From Oscillospiraceae bacterium (GTDB taxonomy: Bacteria > Bacillota > Clostridia > Oscillospirales > Oscillospiraceae), in the NCBI GenBank assembly GCA_017550645.1, contig JAFZOI010000016.1, forward strand, positions 62,001 through 126,000: a DNA stretch of 64,000 nucleotides. The letters run 5' to 3'. A program made the position numbers and the translations under genes. The first letter of the stretch is position 1; the number at the start of each line of letters is the position of its first letter. The notes under the pieces were generated by a model. That model was not told where the DNA came from, did no database searches, and saw nothing but the letters and a program-made list of their open reading frames with translations. Below, in pieces: positions 58,535 to 64,000 of this stretch.

Positions 58535-59985
58535 TCGTCCCACCTCGCAAGAACGTCGGCGACGATCTCTCTCTCGTCCATATGGCGCTTCTCGCGCCCG
58601 ATTATCTGGTAATCCTCATGCCCCTTGCCGGCGAGGATGACCACGTCGCCCGCGCGGGCGGCGTGCATGGCCTCGGAGATGGCGAGGCGTCTGTCGCTCT
58701 GCCTGTGGACCTCGGCGCGGGCCCCTTCGAGCCCGGGCATGATCTCGTCGATTATGGCTTCGGGGTCCTCGGTGCGCGGATTGTCGGAGGTCACGAACAC
58801 CACGTCCGCGAGCCTGCCGGCCGCAGCCCCCATGAGCGGGCGCTTGCCGCGGTCCCTGTCGCCGCCGCAGCCGAAGACGATTATGACCCTGCCCTCCGCG
58901 TAGCCGCGGACCGTCTCGAGGATGTTCTCCGTCGCGTCGGGCGTGCAGGCATAATCTATGAGCACGGAAAAGTCCTTCCCCGTCGGGACGACCTCCGCCC
59001 TGCCCTTGACGCCGCGGCAGGTCGTCAGCGCCATGGATATATCCGTCAGGTCGAGGCCGAGCGCCATGCCGCAGCAGGCCGCGGCGAGCGCGTTGGCGAC
59101 GCTGAAGGCGCCGGGGATGCCGAGGCTCATCGGCACTCTGCCGGCCTCGGAGCGAGCCGTGAACATGACTCTGTCGGAGCCGAGGCGGACGTCCTCCGCG
59201 CAGATGTCGGCAGGCGCGCCGGAAGGCGAGAACGTCATCGCGCGCGAGCCCTTGAAGGCCTCGAGCATCACGGCCCCGGCGGGATCGTCCGCGTTCACGG
59301 CGGCCGTGTCGCACATGCCGAAGAGTATGGCCTTGGCCTGCGCGTAGCTCTCCATCGTCTTATGAAAATCGAGGTGATCCTGCGTCAGATTGGTAAATAC
59401 GGCCGAGGCGAAATGCAGCCCGGCCACGCGGCCCATGACCAGCGAGTGGGAGGAGACCTCCATCACGCACCAGCGGCAGCCCTCGGCGACCATGAGCGAA
59501 AAGAACTCGTGCAGATCGCGCGACTCGGGGGTCGTGTTGTCCGTATGCAGGCTCCTGTCGCCGACGACGGCCCCGTTCGTGCCGATGAGGCCGGCCTTTT
59601 CGCCGGTGCAGTATTCTATCATGTTTTTTATGAGCATGGAGACGGTCGTCTTGCCGTTGGTGCCGGTGACGCCGACGATGCGCAGGCTGTCCGCGGGCCT
59701 TCCGAAGAAGTTGGCCGCGGCCTCCGCGAGGGCGGCCCTCGTGTCCTCGACTATGATGTAGGGGACGTCGCAGTCGGGCTTTTCCATGCACAGCACGGCG
59801 GCCGCGCCGGCCTTCACGGCGGCGGGGATATAGGCGTGCCCGTCGCTGACGAGGCCCTTGACCGCCACGAACAGCGCGCCGGGCTTCACCGCGCGCGAAT
59901 CGTACTCCACGCCGGTTATCTCGAGCTCGGCGGGAGCGTGCAGCTCCCGGACGGATATCGTTTTGAGGATCTGACTGAGTTTCAT
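58531..59985 (-). CDS. murE: UDP-MurNAc-tripeptide ligase MurE, meso-diaminopimelate type
   Basis: 484 residues. MurE adds the third residue to the wall peptide. The ATP loop is GVTGTNGKTTVSML (near 108), and the specificity motif DNPR (in SDNPRTEDPEAI) marks a meso-diaminopimelate enzyme, so the wall is DAP-type. It lies 16 bp after spoVD. murF normally comes next but is missing; mraY overlaps its end directly. Confidence 0.95.
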   Translation of the reverse strand: MKLSQILKTISVRELHAPAELEITGVEYDSRAVKPGALFVAVKGLVSDGHAYIPAAVKAGAAAVLCMEKPDCDVPYIIVEDTRAALAEAAANFFGRPADSLRIVGVTGTNGKTTVSMLIKNMIEYCTGEKAGLIGTNGAVVGDRSLHTDNTTPESRDLHEFFSLMVAEGCRWCVMEVSSHSLVMGRVAGLHFASAVFTNLTQDHLDFHKTMESYAQAKAILFGMCDTAAVNADDPAGAVMLEAFKGSRAMTFSPSGAPADICAEDVRLGSDRVMFTARSEAGRVPMSLGIPGAFSVANALAAACCGMALGLDLTDISMALTTCRGVKGRAEVVPTGKDFSVLIDYACTPDATENILETVRGYAEGRVIIVFGCGGDRDRGKRPLMGAAAGRLADVVFVTSDNPRTEDPEAIIDEIMPGLEGARAEVHRQSDRRLAISEAMHAARAGDVVILAGKGHEDYQIIGREKRHMDEREIVADVLARWDE

Positions 59986-60001
59986 GGCCGCAATACTCCG
60001 T

Positions 60002-62302
60002 TTACTGACCCACGCCTTCTATGATGGAGGCGTCGTTATCTATGAGATAGACCTCTATGACCGAGCCGAACGGGACTCTGCCGCCCGCCTCGACGGACTG
60101 TCTGGAAACGATGATGTTGGCCCCGCTTGTCGAGCCGGGCGCGACGCCCGTCGACCTGAGATAGAGCCCTATGGCCGTCATGTTCGCCCTCGCCTGAGCG
60201 TAGGTCATTCCGAAGAGGTTCGGGACCTCCACCATCTCGTTGGGCTTGGAGCCCTCCGTATACAGCAGGACCGCCGCGCCGGAATTGACCTTCTGCCCGC
60301 CGGACGGGGCCTGATCCATGACCTTGCTGCCGGAGCCTACGACCTTGACGTCGAAGCCGAGCGCGCGGAGGGTGTCCTGCGCGTCGGACACGGTGTAATC
60401 TCTGAGGCTCGGCATCGTGATGCCGACCGCGTTGGAGTTCGCGCCGGAGTAATCCGGCTCGACGCCGAGATAGCTGAGCACGTCGCTGAGTATGCTCCCG
60501 ACGACGGGGGCCGCCATGGCGCCGCCCGAAATGGAGACGTTGGACCCGTCTCCCGGCGTGTCGAGCACGACGAGGACGGCGACCTGCGGGTCGTTTGCGG
60601 GAGCGTAGCCGATGAAGGATACCCAGTATTCCTTCTCGCCCGTCTCAGCCTGGACGGCGGTCTTCGTGCCGGTGCCGGTCTTGCCGGCTATCCTGTAGCC
60701 GGGCACGTAGGCGTTTTTGCCCGTCGCGCCGGCGGCGGAGACGACGGTCTCCAAGATGGCGTTGCAGCGTCTGCTCGTCTCCTCGCTGATGACCTGACGG
60801 ACGACCTTGGGCTCGTGCGTATAGATGACGTTCCCGTCGGAATCGAGGGTCTGGCGGACGACGTAGGGCTCCATGAGATAGCCGCCGTTGGCGACGGCCG
60901 AGACGGCCGTGATGAGCTGAATGGGGGTGATGTTGAAGGTCTGGCCGAAGGAGGCGGCGGCGAGCTCGGCCTGACTGTTGGGCCTCGTGAACTGCGCCGT
61001 GCTCCACCAGATGCCGTAGCTCTCGCCGGAGAGGTCTATGCCGGTCCGGTCGAAGAAGCCGAAGGAATCCATGTATTCGTAAAATCTGGCCTGACCTAGC
61101 CTCAGGCCGAGCGTGACGAACGCGACGTTGCAGGAATGCTGGGCGGCCTCGGCGAGCGTCTGGACGCCGTGCCCGTCCGTCTTCCAGCATTTGAGCGGGT
61201 CGTCCGCGTCGCGGCCGCGGACCCATATCTCGCCCTTGCAGTCGAAGGTCTCGCTCTCGGTCGTGATGCCGTCCTCGAGAGCGGCGGCGAGCGTTATGAT
61301 CTTGAAGGTCGATCCGGGCTCGTAGGTGTCGGCGATGACCCTGTTGCGCCAGAGGGACTGCAGCGTCTCGCGGTACAAAACGTCGTATTCCTCGTTGCTC
61401 AGGCCCTTTTCGAGAAGCTTCGTCGTCGTCGCCTCGTCAAGGGTCAGAAAATCGTTGAGATCGTATTCGGGAAGAGACGCCATGCCGAGCACCGCTCCGG
61501 TATTGACGTCCATGACAACGCCCATCGCTCCGTTTTGCAGGGCGAAGTCCTCGATGGCCTGAGACAGATGCTTTTCCAGATAGAACTGCACCGTCGAATC
61601 TATCGTCAGGACTATGCTCGAGCCGTCGACGGCGTCGTAGTAGTTTTCATAGCCGGTGAACTTCATGTCCGTGCCGCCGGAGGTCGTCGCGCGGACGATG
61701 CGGCCGTTCGAGCCGCGCAGTGTGGACTCGTATTTCGCCTCGATGCCCTCGAGGCCGGTGTTCTCCCCGCCGACGAAGCCGATGACCTGCGCGGCGAGGG
61801 TCGAATAGGGATAATATCTCTTGCTGTCCTCGATGAGATGGACGCTGGTCAGTCTGTTCTTCGTCTTGAATTCGAGTACGCGGTCGGAGACCTCCTTCTC
61901 GACCTTCTTGGCGACGGTCTCGTACCACGAGTCGGTATGCTTCCACTTGGCCATGATAACGTCGTAGTCCACGCCGAGCATCTCGGACAGATTCTGCGCT
62001 ATGAACTCGGGATCTTCGCCGTTTTTTAGCATCTCGACGGGGCTTATGTAGATCGTGTCGACGCTCGAGCTGACGGCGAGCATTTTCATGTTCGTATCGT
62101 AGATGGTCCCGCGCGAAGCGGTGATGGAAGTCTCCCTCACCTGCTGCTCCACGGCCTGGCTCTGGTACTGGTCATGGTCGATTATCATGATCTTGTAGAG
62201 CTGTATCACAAGAACTATAAAAGCAACTATGCCGCACACTGCAAGCAAGAACAGCGTGCGGCCGGTATTCTGCCTCGTGGGCTTGTTGTTGGTAGCATCC
62301 AT
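60002..62302 (-). CDS. spoVD: Class B penicillin-binding protein SpoVD / PbpB
   Basis: 766 residues: a short cytosolic tail, a membrane helix (about 16-40), a dimerisation domain, a transpeptidase domain with SxxK Ser331-Lys334 (STFK), SCN at 390-392 and KTGTG near 535, then two PASTA domains (from about 640). This domain set matches SpoVD and PbpB/PBP2X, which cross-link peptidoglycan with FtsW or SpoVE. The C-terminal PASTA pair suggests PBP2X or SpoVD. It follows ftsL. Confidence 0.93.
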   Translation of the reverse strand: MDATNNKPTRQNTGRTLFLLAVCGIVAFIVLVIQLYKIMIIDHDQYQSQAVEQQVRETSITASRGTIYDTNMKMLAVSSSVDTIYISPVEMLKNGEDPEFIAQNLSEMLGVDYDVIMAKWKHTDSWYETVAKKVEKEVSDRVLEFKTKNRLTSVHLIEDSKRYYPYSTLAAQVIGFVGGENTGLEGIEAKYESTLRGSNGRIVRATTSGGTDMKFTGYENYYDAVDGSSIVLTIDSTVQFYLEKHLSQAIEDFALQNGAMGVVMDVNTGAVLGMASLPEYDLNDFLTLDEATTTKLLEKGLSNEEYDVLYRETLQSLWRNRVIADTYEPGSTFKIITLAAALEDGITTESETFDCKGEIWVRGRDADDPLKCWKTDGHGVQTLAEAAQHSCNVAFVTLGLRLGQARFYEYMDSFGFFDRTGIDLSGESYGIWWSTAQFTRPNSQAELAAASFGQTFNITPIQLITAVSAVANGGYLMEPYVVRQTLDSDGNVIYTHEPKVVRQVISEETSRRCNAILETVVSAAGATGKNAYVPGYRIAGKTGTGTKTAVQAETGEKEYWVSFIGYAPANDPQVAVLVVLDTPGDGSNVSISGGAMAAPVVGSILSDVLSYLGVEPDYSGANSNAVGITMPSLRDYTVSDAQDTLRALGFDVKVVGSGSKVMDQAPSGGQKVNSGAAVLLYTEGSKPNEMVEVPNLFGMTYAQARANMTAIGLYLRSTGVAPGSTSGANIIVSRQSVEAGGRVPFGSVIEVYLIDNDASIIEGVGQ

Positions 62303-62357
62303 AGATTATAGTCCCCCGGTTCGCGCATGGCCTCTCGGTAACAAATATTGCTTGAAC

Positions 62358-62888
62358 CTACCGGAAATATTCCAAGAAATCGTCTATCATCGCCGAAAGC
62401 GTGCTCGCCAGAGAGCTCTTTTCCGTCTCGCGCAGGATGACCGCCTGATCTCCCGCCGCGCGGCGGACGTAGGTGATCTGGTCGCCGTCGGCCTTGATCA
62501 TGCCGAGCTCGCTCATGGCGTACCTCTCGACCTCGTCGAGGTCGAACGCGCCCTCGTACTGTATCTTCAGCCTCTCTCCCTCGGCGTTGAGCTGCTCGAG
62601 GGTATTGGCGTATGAGACGTATTCGGCGCTGAGTTCCGAGAGCTTCATGAAGCTCGCCACCACCATGAACATCAATGCGAAGACGAGCACCGTCCCCAGC
62701 AGGGCGAAGGGCGATACCGCCGTCCGAGGCCGGGCCGCGGCGCCTATGCTGACCTTTGCGTCGTCTCTTGTTCTGGGGTGCCGTTCGTGAGGATCGCGCG
62801 CGGGTTCCTCGATCTCCGGCTGCTGTTCCGGGATCGCGTCGAAATCATATGCAAGACTTCCGTACGCGTAGAGATCGAATTCGTCCAT
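62358..62888 (-). CDS. ftsL: FtsL-like septum formation protein
   Basis: 176 residues: an acidic cytosolic N-terminus of about 60 residues, one membrane helix (ALLGTVLVFALMFMVVASF), a short coiled coil (LSAEYVSYANTLEQLNAEGERLKIQYE) and an extracytoplasmic tail. Sequence similarity is weak, as usual for FtsL, and the call rests on topology and position between rsmH and the class B PBP. Confidence 0.8.
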   Translation of the reverse strand: MDEFDLYAYGSLAYDFDAIPEQQPEIEEPARDPHERHPRTRDDAKVSIGAAARPRTAVSPFALLGTVLVFALMFMVVASFMKLSELSAEYVSYANTLEQLNAEGERLKIQYEGAFDLDEVERYAMSELGMIKADGDQITYVRRAAGDQAVILRETEKSSLASTLSAMIDDFLEYFR

Positions 62889-62897
62889 TTCAGATCC

Positions 62898-63830
62898 TCA
62901 TATCCGTTCCGCGACGCGGAGCTTTGCGCTCCGGGCCCGCGGATTTATCTTAAGCTCGGCCTCCCCCGCCGTTATCGGCTGCCGCCCGACGCTCCTCAGC
63001 GTCTGAACGAAGCCGCATACGCAGATCGGAAGGTCGGGGGGGCAGGTACAGCCCCTTTCGCGCTTTCTTATCGCATTCTTTACAAGTCTGTCCTCGAGGG
63101 AATGGAAGCTTATTATCGCGAGCCTGCCGCCGGGGGCGAGCAGGTCGGGCGCCGTATCGAGCATCTCCTCGAGCGCGCCGAGCTCGTCGTTGACGGCTAT
63201 GCGCAGCGCCTGAAAAACTCTCTTTGCCGGATGCTGCTTTTCGCGCAGCGCCGCGGCGGGCATCGCGCCCTTTATTATCTCGACGAGCTCCCCGGTCGTC
63301 TCGATCGGGGCCTCGGCCCGTCTTCTGACTATCGCGGCGGCTATGCGCCTTGAGTACCTCTCCTCGCCGTACGTAAAGAAGATGCGCGCGAGCTCGTCTT
63401 CCGTTTCCCCGGCTATGAGCTCGGCCGCCGTGCGCCCGGAGCTTGGGTCCATGCGCATATCCAGCGGAGCGTCCGCCATATAGGAAAAACCCCTTGACGC
63501 CTCGTCGAGCTGAGGCGAGGAAACGCCGAGGTCAAAGAGCATGCCGTCGGCCTTTTCGACGCCGAGGCCGGAGAGTATCGAAGCGACGTCGCGGAAGTTG
63601 CCGCGCACCGGCGTGAAGCATTCAAACCGGGCCAGCCTCTCCGACGCCGCGCTGAGCGCTGAGGCGTCGCGGTCTATGCCGATGAGCCTGCCGCCGCGGA
63701 GCTTTTCGCAGATGGCCTCGGAGTGGCCTCCCCCGCCGAGCGTCCCGTCGACGTAGACGCCGCCGGGCTTTATGTTCAGAGCCTCGACGCACTCGTCGAG
63801 AAGAACGGGTCTGTGGCTGAAGGCGGCCAT
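62898..63830 (-). CDS. rsmH: 16S rRNA m4C1402 methyltransferase RsmH
   Basis: 310 residues, usual length. RsmH (MraW) N4-methylates cytidine 1402 of 16S rRNA. The SAM loop is VDGTLGGGGHSEAI, and FDLGVSSPQLDEASRGFSY and ISFHSLEDRLVK are family signatures. The ATG shares one base with the mraZ stop (TAATG), so the two are coupled at the head of the dcw cluster. Confidence 0.97.
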   Translation of the reverse strand: MAAFSHRPVLLDECVEALNIKPGGVYVDGTLGGGGHSEAICEKLRGGRLIGIDRDASALSAASERLARFECFTPVRGNFRDVASILSGLGVEKADGMLFDLGVSSPQLDEASRGFSYMADAPLDMRMDPSSGRTAAELIAGETEDELARIFFTYGEERYSRRIAAAIVRRRAEAPIETTGELVEIIKGAMPAAALREKQHPAKRVFQALRIAVNDELGALEEMLDTAPDLLAPGGRLAIISFHSLEDRLVKNAIRKRERGCTCPPDLPICVCGFVQTLRSVGRQPITAGEAELKINPRARSAKLRVAERI

Positions 63831-64000
63831 TACAGGCCGAGCTCGGCAAGGCCGGCGGAAATGTTCTCGGGCGTGAGCAGCTCGGCCTCCATGGCGGCGT
63901 ACTCTTCGCTGTCCCAGATCTCGGCGTGATTGGAAAAGCCGATGATCATGACGTTCTTTTTAAGGCCGATGAGGTCGCGCAGCTTCTGCGGGACGAGGAC
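63830..64000 (-). CDS. mraZ: Transcriptional regulator MraZ, C-terminal part (runs off the window)
   Basis: The last 56 residues of MraZ, an AbrB-like DNA-binding ring protein that represses the dcw promoter. The visible segment reads VPQKLRDLIGL, then VMIIGFSNHAEIWDSEEYAAM, as in the second swapped-hairpin domain of MraZ. The stop TAA overlaps the rsmH start by one base. The rest, and the main dcw promoter, lie beyond the window. Confidence 0.9.
   Translation of the reverse strand, partial: VLVPQKLRDLIGLKKNVMIIGFSNHAEIWDSEEYAAMEAELLTPENISAGLAELGL

Overview
The window is GC-rich, gene-dense bacterial DNA from an anaerobic, spore-forming member of the Clostridia (Firmicutes); the family is not certain. 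The evidence is a Wood-Ljungdahl carbonyl-branch operon (acsD, acsC, acsE, acsB, acsV), pyruvate phosphate dikinase, HemZ, a WalRK-type system with YycH/YycI-like genes, two murA paralogues, SpoIIP, a PdaB-like deacetylase and SpoVD/SpoVE-type division genes. MurE carries the DNPR motif of meso-diaminopimelate ligases. No insertion sequence, prophage, CRISPR array or rRNA is visible. The only tRNA is tRNA-Leu(GAG). No stretch over 300 bp lacks a gene.

Layout. Positions 1-1106 (minus): feoA and the start of feoB behind a promoter with two DtxR-type operators. 1.1-7.3 kb: a tyrosine-phosphatase lipoprotein, a secreted D-Ala-D-Ala dipeptidase, a GNAT acetyltransferase, ppdK and a zinc-ribbon membrane protein. 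7.3-12.2 kb (minus): a UroD-family protein, a methyltransferase, an NTP transferase/histidine phosphatase fusion, an unusual radical SAM enzyme and an HD hydrolase, probably one operon. 12.3-20.9 kb (plus): recJ-rel-dtd-MBL-hemZ-nucleoside kinase, then a cytidylate-kinase-like gene. 20.9-27.8 kb: tRNA-Leu, a flavin enoate reductase, a sporulation deacetylase, an archaeal-type thymidylate synthase with a glycyl-radical activase, and phosphoglucomutase. 27.8-35.7 kb (minus): a wal-type region (nudix-walR-walK-yycH-yycI-murA-walJ-rlmH).

35.7-46.6 kb (plus) is one long transcription unit with a visible promoter and terminator. It encodes a His-rich protein, a CooT-like nickel protein, a CooC ATPase, both corrinoid protein subunits, the methyltransferase, acetyl-CoA synthase, the corrinoid reductive activator, a DUF3786 protein, a SLOG protein and an aldo/keto reductase. 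The first three probably deliver nickel to acetyl-CoA synthase. The CO dehydrogenase gene is absent. 46.7-50.7 kb holds an ECF sigma factor with a DUF4179 membrane partner, a long palindrome, a TSCPD protein, SpoIIP and a YhfC-like protein.

50.8-64 kb (minus) is a division and cell-wall cluster read leftward: mraZ (partial), rsmH, ftsL, spoVD, murE, mraY, ftsW/spoVE, murG, murA, divIB and two tandem ftsZ genes. It lacks murF, murD, murC, murB and ftsA. The second ftsZ has its own promoter.

The items most worth a second look are the radical SAM/methyltransferase/fusion operon, the tandem ftsZ genes with unusual C-termini, the nickel-handling genes leading the acs operon without a CO dehydrogenase, and the 161-bp palindrome in front of the sigma factor gene.
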